Assembly (NCBI RefSeq): GCF_041428715.1
Contig: NZ_CP155572.1
Origin: Sporomusa malonica
GTDB taxonomy: Bacteria > Bacillota > Negativicutes > Sporomusales > Sporomusaceae
DNA length: 64,000 nt
Strand: one strand, 5' to 3'
Shown: in pieces, positions 1 through 9,488 of the stretch
Layout: each line of letters opens with the position of its first letter
Position numbering within the stretch: position 1 is the stretch's first letter
Translations under genes and position numbers: made by a program
The notes under the pieces: model-generated
What the model saw: only the letters and a program-made list of their open reading frames with translations
Database searches by the model: none
Told to the model about the DNA's origin: nothing

Positions 1-35
1 CTACGAAATACTAGCGAGTCATACTCTTCTTTCAC
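1..35 (-). CDS. possible start of a gene leaving the left edge
   Basis: A GTG codon at 35..33 on the minus strand is preceded at about nine bases by GGAGG (near 46-50) and opens a frame of eleven codons (VKEEYDSLVFR) to the window edge. This is only a start-site argument; the product cannot be recognised. Confidence 0.2.
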   Translation of the reverse strand, partial: MKEEYDSLVFR

Positions 36-192
36 AGACTAAAGCCTCCATAATACTTCATCATTAAGCCTTCTTTGTCCGTTTTATTTGTAATACGTAC
101 ATTTTGACATGGCTCTACATTTTTTGTCAAGTCTAGTATTAATTACCACAAACTGAGGCCGAATCCTTTAAAATAATCATCATCTAATACAA

Positions 193-237
193 TGAAGTAA
201 GCAAATTCTAACCGTTTGTTAGAATTTGCTTACTTCA
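193..237. repeat. perfect 20-bp inverted repeat
   Basis: Two 20-base arms (193..212 and 218..237) are exact reverse complements around a 5-base loop. It lies between the left-edge gene and the HxlR gene. There is no T-run on either side, so it is either a transcription-end hairpin lacking a classical U-tract or a small mobile palindrome. Nothing else is visible in 50-347. Confidence 0.7.
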
Positions 238-347
238 CTGTAAAAACAAGAATGAACTTTATCCTTAGATTTTTAAACCCAGTTTATGATAGCCTCAGCA
301 ATAGCCTTTCAGCAGAAGCCAGATATGGCCACCGCCTCATTGTCCGC

Positions 348-677
348 TTATTGTCTAGATGGCCTGTTCTCTTTTCCCCACTCAGACATAAGATCCAGTA
401 TCGGAAGTAATGTTTTTCCTTTGGCTGTTAACGAATATTCTACCTTAGGTGGAATTTGATGATATTCTTCCCGATGAATCAATTGTTCAACTTCCAGTTC
501 TTTTAGCTGCTGACTTAACATTTTATGAGTAATCCCTGGTAGAACTTTTTTCAACTCACCATATCTTAGCACTCCATTTGCAGACAATCTGTAGAGTATA
601 AGCCACTTCCATTTACCACTGACAACAGATAGTGTATAGACGATCGAACAGTCGCAGTTTTTTGACCAATTTGCCAT
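348..677 (-). CDS. HxlR-family winged-helix transcriptional regulator
   Basis: 109-residue protein of the HxlR family: an N-terminal cysteine pair (NCDCSI), the helix-turn-helix core 'GKWKWLILYRL' and 'GITHKMLSQQLKELE', and the wing 'PKVEYSLTAKGKTLLPIL'. HxlR proteins are dimeric DNA-binding regulators that often sense electrophiles or redox state through the N-terminal cysteine, typically controlling a divergent oxidoreductase gene. That is the layout here: the flavodoxin-family gene starts 119 bases away on the other strand. The start is supported by AGGAGA just upstream. The length is normal for the family. The inducer cannot be read from the sequence. Confidence 0.93.
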   Translation of the reverse strand: MANWSKNCDCSIVYTLSVVSGKWKWLILYRLSANGVLRYGELKKVLPGITHKMLSQQLKELEVEQLIHREEYHQIPPKVEYSLTAKGKTLLPILDLMSEWGKENRPSRQ

Positions 678-709
678 TATTACTCTCCTTTTATATAGTA
701 TCTACCATA

Positions 710-723
710 AAAGTGCATACTTT
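710..723. promoter_or_regulatory. candidate HxlR operator dyad in divergent promoter region
   Basis: AAAGT-gcat-ACTTT is a short perfect dyad roughly midway between the divergent HxlR and flavodoxin genes, in an AT-rich stretch holding both promoters. Its position and symmetry suit a dimeric regulator site; assignment to HxlR is inference. Confidence 0.35.
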
Positions 724-796
724 CATTTTTAATAAAATAATATATACTTTAGAGGAAGCAGTCAAGTAAACATGAATAAACTGGAGGGTATTATCT

Positions 797-1480
797 ATGA
801 ACGTATTAGGGATTAACGGAAGCCCCAGAAAAAATTGGAATACGGCAACGCTATTGAATAAGGCTCTGGAAGGAGCAGCTTCACAAGGGGCTACAACTGA
901 ACTCATCCATCTTTATGACCTCAACTTTAAGGGATGTATAAGCTGTTTTGCCTGTAAATTAAAAGGTGGAGCAAGTTACGGGAAGTGTGCTTATCAGGAT
1001 GACCTGACCCCAGTCTTAGAAAAAATTGAAAAGGCTGATGCTATTATCCTTGGTTCTCCTATCTACTTTGGAAATGTTACTGGTGAGATGAGATCACTCA
1101 TCGAACGTCTGGCCTTTCAATACCTTGTATATGACAAAAATTACTCATCCCTTGTTGAAAAGAAAAAACCGGTCGGTCTTATCTACACAATGAATATTAG
1201 GGAAGATATGGTTAAGGAATGGGGATATGACCGTGTCTTCTCTGCAAATCAAATGTGCTTTGAGAGGCTTTTCGGAACTACAGAGACTTTGCTGGCCACA
1301 GATACTTATCAATTTAGCGATTATTCCAAGTATGTTGTAACAGCATTTAATGAAGCTGATAAGGCTAAACGACGCCAAGAAATATTTCCAACCGACTGTG
1401 AAAAAGCCTTCGACATGGGAGCTAGATTTGTAACTAAAAATCTTTCAGATATTGGCGCAGGAGAGCCAGCCGGGCAATAA
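797..1480 (+). CDS. flavodoxin-fold NAD(P)H-dependent oxidoreductase
   Basis: 227 residues with the FMN-reductase/iron-sulfur-flavoprotein pattern: N-terminal phosphate-binding loop 'GINGSPRKNWNTATLL', then 'GCISCFACK', and the FMN-contacting 'ADAIILGSPIYFGNVTGEMR'. These enzymes bind FMN and use NAD(P)H to reduce quinones, nitro compounds or metals in the cytoplasm. Only part of the cysteine cluster of true iron-sulfur flavoproteins is visible, so a cluster is uncertain. GGAGGG lies about nine bases before the ATG. The divergent HxlR gene is the probable regulator. The physiological substrate is unknown. Confidence 0.88.
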   Translation: MNVLGINGSPRKNWNTATLLNKALEGAASQGATTELIHLYDLNFKGCISCFACKLKGGASYGKCAYQDDLTPVLEKIEKADAIILGSPIYFGNVTGEMRSLIERLAFQYLVYDKNYSSLVEKKKPVGLIYTMNIREDMVKEWGYDRVFSANQMCFERLFGTTETLLATDTYQFSDYSKYVVTAFNEADKAKRRQEIFPTDCEKAFDMGARFVTKNLSDIGAGEPAGQ

Positions 1481-1530
1481 ATGATACGCTAAATTGATGC
1501 CCTCTGTTCAGTGACTCCTTTTTTAGAAGT

Positions 1531-1642
1531 AAGCGTCAAGTAAGTGGTGGATAAAAACAGAGCAAACCTTGATGTACTACTCAAGGCTTGCTCTGTTTAC
1601 ACTTTGTTTGAATCTCGGAATTCCAGGGAAGATAATCAAGCC
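1531..1642. repeat. direct repeat copy 1 (about 112 bp), also at 11630..11748
   Basis: This stretch recurs almost base for base at 11630..11748 in the same orientation, differing by a few substitutions and small indels. Both copies begin AAGCGTCAAGTAAG, contain the same hairpin and end near TCAAGCC. The two copies bracket the whole first TPS operon and its leader. Nothing coding is seen in 1481-1764. Confidence 0.85.
1554..1598 (-). terminator. intrinsic terminator of the first TPS operon
   Basis: Long hairpin with arms AAACAGAGCAAGCCTTGAG and its near-complement, followed on the minus strand by TTTTTAT. It lies about 170 bases after the stop of the OmpH-like gene, the last gene of the leftward TPS operon. 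It could also work for the plus-strand flavodoxin gene. Confidence 0.7.
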
Positions 1643-1764
1643 AAAACCGTCCCTCAGCATTACTGTGGGTAGTATCACCCTGAAACGTGTTAACATAATC
1701 TATCGCTTAAATTATTTCAACACAATTTGAAAACATAGCCTAACAAAACTATACTTGCTGCTGT

Positions 1765-2202
1765 TTATTTGCCGCTGATCTTTTTCAGCACATCTGCTGT
1801 GACATCCACGCCGCCGGAAATCACTTCTTTCTTGCTGATAATGATAGATAAGCCCTTTTCTCTCACCACTTCATTGGCGGCTGCCACCACTTTGTCGGAA
1901 ATTGGCTTTAACAATTCCAACCGCTTCTGTTCCAACCGCAGCATAAGCTGCCTGTCAAGTTCCAGTTTTTCCTTATCGCTCAGCTCGGCAATTTTACTTT
2001 CATACTCCTGCTTTGCCTTGACCTGCTCGGCTTGCAGCAAGTCATTGGCCTTTGCCGTGTCGGGGTGCTGGTTGACCAGGTAGAGGAAGTCTGCATAGCC
2101 CACTGGCCCAAGGGCCGGAGCGGCCTGGGCGGCACCTGCTGCCAGCAGCAGGATCAGGGACAATACTACAGGGATAATCCGTTTTCGCAGCAGACGTATC
2201 AT
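1765..2202 (-). CDS. OmpH/Skp-like periplasmic chaperone
   Basis: 145 residues: a basic start and hydrophobic segment ending 'GAAQAAPA' (Sec signal peptide, cleavage near residue 27), then a helical coiled-coil body rich in K/E/Q ('LLQAEQVKAKQEYESKIAELSDKEKLELDRQ'-type region) and a C-terminal 'EKGLSIIISKKEVISGGVDVT', typical of OmpH/Skp. Skp holds unfolded outer-membrane or secreted proteins in the periplasm. As the last gene of the TPS operon, translationally coupled (ATGA overlap) to the 89-residue gene upstream, it may specifically assist the TpsA or TpsB product; this role is inferred from position. Confidence 0.85.
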   Translation of the reverse strand: MIRLLRKRIIPVVLSLILLLAAGAAQAAPALGPVGYADFLYLVNQHPDTAKANDLLQAEQVKAKQEYESKIAELSDKEKLELDRQLMLRLEQKRLELLKPISDKVVAAANEVVREKGLSIIISKKEVISGGVDVTADVLKKISGK

Positions 2203-2468
2203 TCTTGTTCCTCTCCCTTTGGCGCCGCTGTTGCAGGTCCGCCTTGTTTCAGCACGCCGGTGTTAATCAATTTTTGAACAATGTCCTGCTGAAGGGATAG
2301 TGCTTGGATAAACCCCTCCAGTGGCATAATCAGCCTCTTGTTAATTTCGACCACCGGCTGGCCGTTGTCGCTCTTGAGATGCGGCTGCACTGTCAATAAA
2401 TCAATGCGGACCAGTTGGCCAGTGACGTGGACGGCACTGATGCCATCGGCGAAGAATTCCTGATTCAT
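2199..2468 (-). CDS. small unknown protein in TPS operon
   Basis: 89 residues without signal peptide or membrane segment. The core has alternating strands ('AVHVTGQLVRIDLLTVQP', 'PVVEINKRLIMPLEGF') followed by a helix ('FIQALSLQQDIVQKLI') and an Ala/Pro/Glu-rich tail. The order strand-strand-MPLEGF-helix vaguely recalls DUF3467-type small proteins, but I cannot assign it. It starts 78 bases after tpsA, has AGGAGGA upstream of its ATG, and overlaps the OmpH-like gene by four bases, so the two are probably co-translated. Probably a cytoplasmic accessory of adhesin export or regulation. Confidence 0.75.
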   Translation of the reverse strand: MNQEFFADGISAVHVTGQLVRIDLLTVQPHLKSDNGQPVVEINKRLIMPLEGFIQALSLQQDIVQKLINTGVLKQGGPATAAPKGEEQE

Positions 2469-2546
2469 AGTAGTCCTCCTTAGTTATCTTAATTATTAAA
2501 TGACAATCACTAAAAGCGATCCGCAAAACATGCGGACTGCTGCCGG

Positions 2547-5500
2547 TTAATGCAGGTATACCGCTGCTATAGACTGTACCGTAACACCCAGATTTTGCAG
2601 CGCTGTCAGAATCCCGGTGGCAACCACCAGTTCGCTGCTGTCGCCGCCGGCCTGGAGCAAGGCGACTGCCGCTTCATTCACCGGATGAATGCTGAGCGCG
2701 CCGTCCGCGTAATGGATCCTGAATTCAGCCTGGGCGCCAGCCACGGCGGCTAGGTGGTAGGTCGTTACCGCCGCAGTATCCGCCGGCTCAGTCGGCACTG
2801 CCTGTACGCCGGCGGCTGCTGGAGCCAGCGTCAGACCATCGCTGCCGCCGGTCGCCGCATAGTAGCCGACAGGCTGCGCCTCTTCGCCCGGTTTGACCGA
2901 TAATACAGCCAGATTGCCGGAACTTTCTGCTGCTGATCCGGTTGCCGGGATTGCGTTCACAGGCGTTACCGTCAAGGTCTGGCCGGATACGGCTACGTTA
3001 TAGCCGCTTGTCTGCCCGCCTAACGGCGTTAGCTGAACTGGCGCCTGGCTTGGACTTGGCGGTGCAACGTCCGGTGTCTGAACTGTCGGCACAAACGGTG
3101 TGAGGCCGGCCTGATTAATGCCTGTTTGGACGATTTCTACCGGTACGGAATTCCCGCCTGTTTCATTGCCAGGTAAAACCGGACTAGCAGGCTGGATGGT
3201 CGTCTGGTTGCCGGAACGCGTAACGGCGGTCTCAATTTGCTCATTGGGTGCAGCCGGAAGAATATCGGCTGTCACACCGGCTGTTTGATTAAGCAGTGTA
3301 TAATTGGCAGCGTCGGTGCCGACGAGAGTCAAGCCGCCGATGCTTACCGGCTTGCCGGTTCCTAGAGCGGTATCCATAAACACAGCGCTGCCGCTCACCG
3401 TCAGGCTATCTCCCGCCACACGGTTGTCTTCGTAGGTTACCGGCGCTGTCGAAGTACCGTCATATACCTTGCTGCCGCCTACCGCCGTCACCATCAGCGT
3501 CTTAGACGTTACTGTCAGTTCATTGAGCGAGATCGCATTATCCATGAATGTGTATCCTAATGAGCTGGCTAAACCGCCTGTATAAGTCACCTCATGGCTG
3601 CCGGCGGTATAGTTGCCGCTGCCTGACAGCGAACCGCCGATGCTGAAGGCAGCCGTGCCACTGATGTCGGCCGTTGCAGCGGTATCGCCATCAATCAGTC
3701 CGGTATATCCGGGCGTAAAACTGCCAGGCGATGTGCCGTAAGTAGCACTCTGGCTTCCCGGCGTCACGCTGATGACGGGAGCGATGCTGTAGAAAAACCA
3801 GTTGCCGCTGGAAGCATAGTCTGGCGTTGTCCCGGCTGTATAGGCTTGATTATAATGTTTGCTGTAGCCTGTCATACCTTCAATCGTATCAGTCGGGTTT
3901 GCCGAATAGACCATATACCGGCCTGCGTTCGCCACCAGCCCGGTATTGCTGGCCGTATTGTTGATGAACTTCTCGCCTGCCGTCAGCAGGATATCTCCGC
4001 CCGAGCTGCTAATGCTGCTGCCGATGGTGATATCTTGATCGGCAATTAAGGTGATGTCGCCGCCGCTAACAATTCCCATGCCATTATTGCCAGCATCACC
4101 ATCCGGGACACTGATGGATTTTCCCTGCAGCTTCACAGTACCTGACGCATAAAGATTTTCATAGGCCGTATTTACAAGAATATCTCCCTTGTCATAATAG
4201 TTAACATTTACCGTACTGGTATTGTTATCATTGGTGTAAGAATATGTGGTTATTTTCTCTGCATGGTTGTTGGCATTGGTTAAATCGAAATTACCTTCAC
4301 CAAGGTAAAGATCCAGAGCGCTAATGGCTGCTGTCTGCGTGATTGTTCCGCCGGATTCAAGACCTAAGGCTCTTTTAAAGCCGCCGGCAGTCATAACTCC
4401 ATTGCTGGTTAGTCCCACAGTACTGCCAACAGTGCCAATGGAGAAGCTGCTTGTGGTGCCGATTGCGGCTGTGCCAACATTACCGGCAAGGGTATTGATT
4501 GTCAAATCTACGCCAGGTGATCCATATAGCCAGAACCTGGCTGACGGTCCTATTAACTCAAGTCCATTGGCAGTAATAGAGCTTCCCATATTGACAACGG
4601 ATGCAATCCCGTCAATAGTCAATGTGATGTTTCCCGTACCGGCATTAATGCCGCCATACGAACCAATGGGATATATAGCCAGACCTCCACCATCTGACAA
4701 TGCATCATGGAATTTGATGTCATGATTATTGGAAACTGCTGCGAAATAATTGGCTTTGTTCAAACCGTTAAGCGTTATATCACCGTCAGACAGAACGACG
4801 AGACTATCCGCCTCAAGTGCTCCCGCGCCACTTTCGGTTATAGCTGATGAATTTACTAAACGGACACTCGTCCGGTACTGGTTATCGGCAGAATTATTTA
4901 CCATGTAATCGGTGATTTGAATTGCCCCGGTGCTCGTGTCGCCGTATTGAATATTACGCGAGGTGGCTCCGCCACTGCCTGTTACGATACCAAGCTTAGC
5001 GTATTCAGCCGCCGAAATTTCCAGGGCGTTGGACGCAGTGTCAGTAGTCGAGCCAAAAGCAATACCCCAGCCTGCTGTGTAAGGCGCAATCTTGGCCCAC
5101 GTAGCGTTTGTTTGCCCCTGATCAACTTGGGCGTTAATCGCCATGCGGTCTGCGGTCAAACCAAAAGTATGAGTCGAGTAATGCCGGGCAACCGGTGCAT
5201 CAATTGTCAGCAAGCCGCCTTCTGACGCCACAGTGAGAAAGAGGTCCTCCAGCACGTCCAGCCCGCTGACACTGTTCACCGTCCCTACCGTGAGCGGCGT
5301 ACCTGTTGTCAGCTTGAGACCGCGGGCGGATCCGGCCAGTGTCCGTATCCCGTTCTGGCTGCTGGTCAGAGTATAGACGGCGCTGCCATCCAGCAGCAAA
5401 TTGCCGTTAATTGTACCGCTGCTGAGATTGGTTGCCGCATTCACCTGTGTAGCGTTTTCAGTTGCGTACATAGAAATATAGCCGTTAGCGGCTGTGATAT

Positions 5501-8500
5501 TGCCGCCTGCTAAATTAAGACCTTCTATGCCGCGCACCGTCACATTGCCGCTGCCGGCGGACAGAACATCACCAGCCAGGATAATCCCGGTTTCATTGGC
5601 AGGTGCCGTGCCGCCGTTATCGTTGGATAAGCTGATATTGCCGCTACCGGTTGTTTCAATGCGGGTCAGTGAAGACGTGTTGATGCCGGCATTGCCGTTT
5701 GCCGAAGCATCTCCGGCAGAGCGATGACCGGTTATTGTAATATCACCGTTGCGACTGCCAATATAGACTCCTTTGTAGGTGGTTGATTCACTTATATCAC
5801 GGCTATCCGAAAAGATATTGACACCGGTAAAATAATTCTGGCTGCCAAAAGAGTCAGTACCGCTGTTGTTGGACGTTCCCGTTATGGTAATGTTGCCGGT
5901 ATCTGTTTGGATAACCGCCGGCACTGTCGGCTGAAGGGTTCCGTCTAGTCCGGTGTAAGATTTAATGAATACACCAGTACCGCCCGTCTGGCTTGCGTCA
6001 CTGCCCCCTGTCGCATCGCCTATGCCGTCCAGGATTATACTGCCACTAGTCGTGGTCAGGCTGCCGCCGTTAATCCGGACACCACTATAGCCTTTGCCGC
6101 GTACGGTAATATCGCCTGCACCGGTATTAATCGTAGAAGTGGCAATCCAAACTCCCTCATATTCATAAGGATCGGCGGCAACGGCATAATCAGTTCCATT
6201 GTTCCCGCCGCCAATTATCAGTGAACCGCCATTGGTGGTAACTGCTGAATTCTGCAACAGACGGACATAACCGCCATTGCCGGACAGGTTGGAGGCCATG
6301 AGTACATTAACCGCCGCATTACCTGCCGTAATAGCGCTACCTTGGTTTAAAATCAGATCATTGCCTGAACGCAGTGTTAACGTGGTTGGCATATTTGAGG
6401 TAATCGTAATCGGGGCATTAATATATAGGGTCGCGCTGCCGGAAACCGGAGAAGGCGTTGTGATTGAAACCGGCCCCGTGGCGGTAATGCCGCTGACCGA
6501 ACCCACTGTATCAATGGAAACGCCGCCGGTTTGAACAAAGGTAATACTGCCGGTGTCGGCCGCCAGTCGACCGATAATATAGTTGGCGTCATCCAAGACA
6601 TAGCTTGCACCCGAGCCTTTCAGTACCAGGCCGTCGGCAGCTATTGTAATCCCGGATACATCAGTAACTGTGCCGCCATTGGATTGCAAGGTAATGACGC
6701 CGCCGGTATTGTTAAGTGTTGTGCCGGCGTTAATATTGCTATTCAGCGCAATATTACCATCGGCCGCAATCGTAATGGCCTGTTTGTCTGTTGTCAATGT
6801 TCCAGAGGAACTGACCGAGCCTCCCACACCATTAACAGCCACCCCGGTCAAAGAAATGGTGCCGGTTCCGCCAGTCGAAATTGTGCTTCGGTTAGTCAAC
6901 GCATAGCCTTGCGAGTTAGTACCGGTTGCTGTCAGGGAAATATCACCACTGGTTGAGGAAATAGCAGTGCCGGCCACGGAATAGATGCCGCGGAGGTCTG
7001 TGCCAACTGTTCCCCCTGTACCAGTGATATCAATAGTTCCTGTATTAGTAGTTACAAAACTGCCTGCACCGCTTTTGTCGATGGCGACGCCAAAGTTGTA
7101 ATCGCCGCCTGCCCCGCCAACACCTTGCAGGGAAATATCGCCGCTGCCTGTTGACTGAAGAGAACTATCATAAAGCCAAATGCCGTAATTGAAACCTTCA
7201 GTCCCTGCACTGGAGGCACCAATACCGACTAGGGAAATGTCGCCGTTGACGGTTTGAATTAACGAGTCTGTCAGCATCCTGATCCCTTGATTCTGGCCTC
7301 GCGATGCATGCGTGCCTGCTCCTGCCGTTCCTTCTACTGTTATATTGCCGGTGCCGGTCGTCTCAATCAGCACCTTTGTCAGCCATATTCCGGTATTGTG
7401 CCAGTCCGTTCCGCCTAGGCTTGTACCTTTAATAGTAATATTGCCATCCTGACTGCTAATCGCCATGTTGGCCCGGCTGGCAGTGCCCTGCATATTAACT
7501 CCATTCGCTGGAACGCCAAGACTGCTTGTCCCTTCGATCCAGATATCGCCGGTTGTCGTGGTCAATTTGGAGTCTGTCAAAACAACAGCAGTATGACCGC
7601 CATCGCTTTTCATCACTATTTTTCCACTGCCGCTTATTAATTCCGCATTGTTGAGCTGAATGGCGTTGTCGTTAGGATTGCCATTAAGCGCGCCTAGCAC
7701 ACCGCCTGTTACTGCCCCGCCAAGCAGGATGTCGCCGCCGGAGGAAAGGATTTTCGAACCCGACGTGTTCATTAACATCTTGATTGATCCTGCTGAAGTT
7801 GCCTCCAAACCGGCACTCAGCGTCACATCAAGAGCGCCATCCGTAGACTGAATGATGGCATCAGTCAGCGTAATATTCTGCCCGGCCTGCATTGTGATAA
7901 ATGAGCTGTTGCTGCCGGTATAGGTCATAGATGCGCTAGTCATGTTGATATCATTGCTGGCTACTAACATAAGACCACCGCCAGCGGTAATCGCACTGTT
8001 GATGTTAATATTCCGGTCGGCCTGCAATGTCAGCGTATTATCGCTGCTCCAGGTAACGGTATCGTTGACATTGATGTCGCCGCTGCCGCTGGCCGAACCA
8101 TCGCTGGAGTGGATGGTTATATTGCCACCGCTGAGATTGGTGCTAAGCGTTGCGCCGGTTATATCGCCGCCACTGGCAGCAATGGTGTAATTTTGCGGAT
8201 CTAACAGCCAGTTTCCGCTTTTGCCGTTTACCGACAGCGTATTGACTCTGGCCGTATCAGCTACTTTCAGCGTCTGCTTGCCTGACGTTTCCACCTGCCC
8301 GCCGTCGCCGCCGTTTTGACCACCCTTGGCCGTAATGGTGCCTGCAAAGGTGGTTTTATCATCCGACCAGACTACCACTGTACCGCCGTTGCCGGTATTG
8401 GTCGCACTGGCGTCCAATACCGCCGAAGCATTCACCGTCGTGGTTTTGGCATGACTGATATCCCCGCTGCCCTGCCAGCCGCCGCCGATGTTGATTTGTC

Positions 8501-9476
8501 CGCCGCCGGTTGCGCCGCCGGCCAACAATCGGGCATTATCGCCAAGCACAATATTTTCACCAGTGACTTCAATGACACCCCCCATACCGGTTGTAGACGA
8601 TGCATCCAATGTTCCCGAAGTCTGCACAGCACCGCTTGTCCCGCCATCCAGCACGATCTTGCCATTTTTTGCCGCCAGCCCCTGCGCCCGGATGATGCCG
8701 GTATTGTTTACCACCGTACCTGTCAGATCCCCGGCGGCTTTGGCCGTCATGACCACTAAGCCGCCATTGGCCTGGATGAGGTTGCTGTTGGTTACCTGCG
8801 CGTCCAGTGCTGCCTGGCTGACGTTCAGGTTAATCAGGCCGTCGCCGGTAAAGTCCAGTGTGGTAGCGTTGCCGGCCGCCAGCGCAACTGAGCCTTGATT
8901 GGCCAGGATAACACCTTCGTTGGTAACTTGGTTGCCTAAGAGCGCCACATAGCCGCCATCCGCCGCCTGGATTGTTCCCTGGTTCAGCACAGTTCCGCTG
9001 CCGTCTGTACCGGTAAAGGTGTAGTTCCCTTTCAGGAAATCACTGTCGCTCAGATTCTGCGTGGAAGCCACCAGGCTGCCGACGTTGACCTGCGAACCGG
9101 GAGCGAACAAGATACCGTTAGGATTAATTAAAAATACTTTGCCGTTGGCGTTGAGGGCACCGTAAATAGCCGAGCCGCTATTTCCCACAACCCGGTTTAA
9201 CGCCACTGAACCGGCGCCGGGCTGCAGGAAGCTGACTGTCTCACCTTTGGCAATGTTAAAGCTCTGCCAGTTAATAGCCAGCTTGTCTGTCGCTTGGGTA
9301 ATGGTGGTAGTTGTACCGCTATTAGTAATAGACCCGCTGCCGCTGGTCACTGTTCCACCGCTGGGATTGGCCAGACCGGTCGCGTAGACACTGAAAAATA
9401 TCGTTGCCGCAGCAACGGCCGGTACAACCACTCTGGACAATGCCCGCCGCCAATGCCTTTTCCATTTGCGTTGCAT
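2547..9476 (-). CDS. TpsA1: large secreted filamentous-haemagglutinin-type adhesin
   Basis: 2309 residues. Long signal peptide (basic 'MQRKWKRHWRRALSR' then a hydrophobic stretch to about residue 37), followed by the TPS secretion domain (about 40-150) with the hallmark 'INPNGILFAPGSQVNVG'. About 1700 residues of Gly/Ser/Thr-rich beta-helix repeats follow ('TGNITVEG', 'GDISLTG' units). Near 1900-2060 are MBG and YDG modules ('SATYGTSPGSFT', 'SKVYDGTSTAPVTYEDN'), then a Pro-rich linker and a C-terminal domain ending VYLH. It is exported by the TpsB encoded 12 bases upstream. RBS AAGGAGGGG fits the ATG. No toxin domain is seen, so adhesin or biofilm matrix is likely. GC content is clearly above that of the second system. 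Confidence 0.93.
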   Translation of the reverse strand: MQRKWKRHWRRALSRVVVPAVAAATIFFSVYATGLANPSGGTVTSGSGSITNSGTTTTITQATDKLAINWQSFNIAKGETVSFLQPGAGSVALNRVVGNSGSAIYGALNANGKVFLINPNGILFAPGSQVNVGSLVASTQNLSDSDFLKGNYTFTGTDGSGTVLNQGTIQAADGGYVALLGNQVTNEGVILANQGSVALAAGNATTLDFTGDGLINLNVSQAALDAQVTNSNLIQANGGLVVMTAKAAGDLTGTVVNNTGIIRAQGLAAKNGKIVLDGGTSGAVQTSGTLDASSTTGMGGVIEVTGENIVLGDNARLLAGGATGGGQINIGGGWQGSGDISHAKTTTVNASAVLDASATNTGNGGTVVVWSDDKTTFAGTITAKGGQNGGDGGQVETSGKQTLKVADTARVNTLSVNGKSGNWLLDPQNYTIAASGGDITGATLSTNLSGGNITIHSSDGSASGSGDINVNDTVTWSSDNTLTLQADRNININSAITAGGGLMLVASNDINMTSASMTYTGSNSSFITMQAGQNITLTDAIIQSTDGALDVTLSAGLEATSAGSIKMLMNTSGSKILSSGGDILLGGAVTGGVLGALNGNPNDNAIQLNNAELISGSGKIVMKSDGGHTAVVLTDSKLTTTTGDIWIEGTSSLGVPANGVNMQGTASRANMAISSQDGNITIKGTSLGGTDWHNTGIWLTKVLIETTGTGNITVEGTAGAGTHASRGQNQGIRMLTDSLIQTVNGDISLVGIGASSAGTEGFNYGIWLYDSSLQSTGSGDISLQGVGGAGGDYNFGVAIDKSGAGSFVTTNTGTIDITGTGGTVGTDLRGIYSVAGTAISSTSGDISLTATGTNSQGYALTNRSTISTGGTGTISLTGVAVNGVGGSVSSSGTLTTDKQAITIAADGNIALNSNINAGTTLNNTGGVITLQSNGGTVTDVSGITIAADGLVLKGSGASYVLDDANYIIGRLAADTGSITFVQTGGVSIDTVGSVSGITATGPVSITTPSPVSGSATLYINAPITITSNMPTTLTLRSGNDLILNQGSAITAGNAAVNVLMASNLSGNGGYVRLLQNSAVTTNGGSLIIGGGNNGTDYAVAADPYEYEGVWIATSTINTGAGDITVRGKGYSGVRINGGSLTTTSGSIILDGIGDATGGSDASQTGGTGVFIKSYTGLDGTLQPTVPAVIQTDTGNITITGTSNNSGTDSFGSQNYFTGVNIFSDSRDISESTTYKGVYIGSRNGDITITGHRSAGDASANGNAGINTSSLTRIETTGSGNISLSNDNGGTAPANETGIILAGDVLSAGSGNVTVRGIEGLNLAGGNITAANGYISMYATENATQVNAATNLSSGTINGNLLLDGSAVYTLTSSQNGIRTLAGSARGLKLTTGTPLTVGTVNSVSGLDVLEDLFLTVASEGGLLTIDAPVARHYSTHTFGLTADRMAINAQVDQGQTNATWAKIAPYTAGWGIAFGSTTDTASNALEISAAEYAKLGIVTGSGGATSRNIQYGDTSTGAIQITDYMVNNSADNQYRTSVRLVNSSAITESGAGALEADSLVVLSDGDITLNGLNKANYFAAVSNNHDIKFHDALSDGGGLAIYPIGSYGGINAGTGNITLTIDGIASVVNMGSSITANGLELIGPSARFWLYGSPGVDLTINTLAGNVGTAAIGTTSSFSIGTVGSTVGLTSNGVMTAGGFKRALGLESGGTITQTAAISALDLYLGEGNFDLTNANNHAEKITTYSYTNDNNTSTVNVNYYDKGDILVNTAYENLYASGTVKLQGKSISVPDGDAGNNGMGIVSGGDITLIADQDITIGSSISSSGGDILLTAGEKFINNTASNTGLVANAGRYMVYSANPTDTIEGMTGYSKHYNQAYTAGTTPDYASSGNWFFYSIAPVISVTPGSQSATYGTSPGSFTPGYTGLIDGDTAATADISGTAAFSIGGSLSGSGNYTAGSHEVTYTGGLASSLGYTFMDNAISLNELTVTSKTLMVTAVGGSKVYDGTSTAPVTYEDNRVAGDSLTVSGSAVFMDTALGTGKPVSIGGLTLVGTDAANYTLLNQTAGVTADILPAAPNEQIETAVTRSGNQTTIQPASPVLPGNETGGNSVPVEIVQTGINQAGLTPFVPTVQTPDVAPPSPSQAPVQLTPLGGQTSGYNVAVSGQTLTVTPVNAIPATGSAAESSGNLAVLSVKPGEEAQPVGYYAATGGSDGLTLAPAAAGVQAVPTEPADTAAVTTYHLAAVAGAQAEFRIHYADGALSIHPVNEAAVALLQAGGDSSELVVATGILTALQNLGVTVQSIAAVYLH

Positions 9477-9488
9477 GGTTACCCCTCC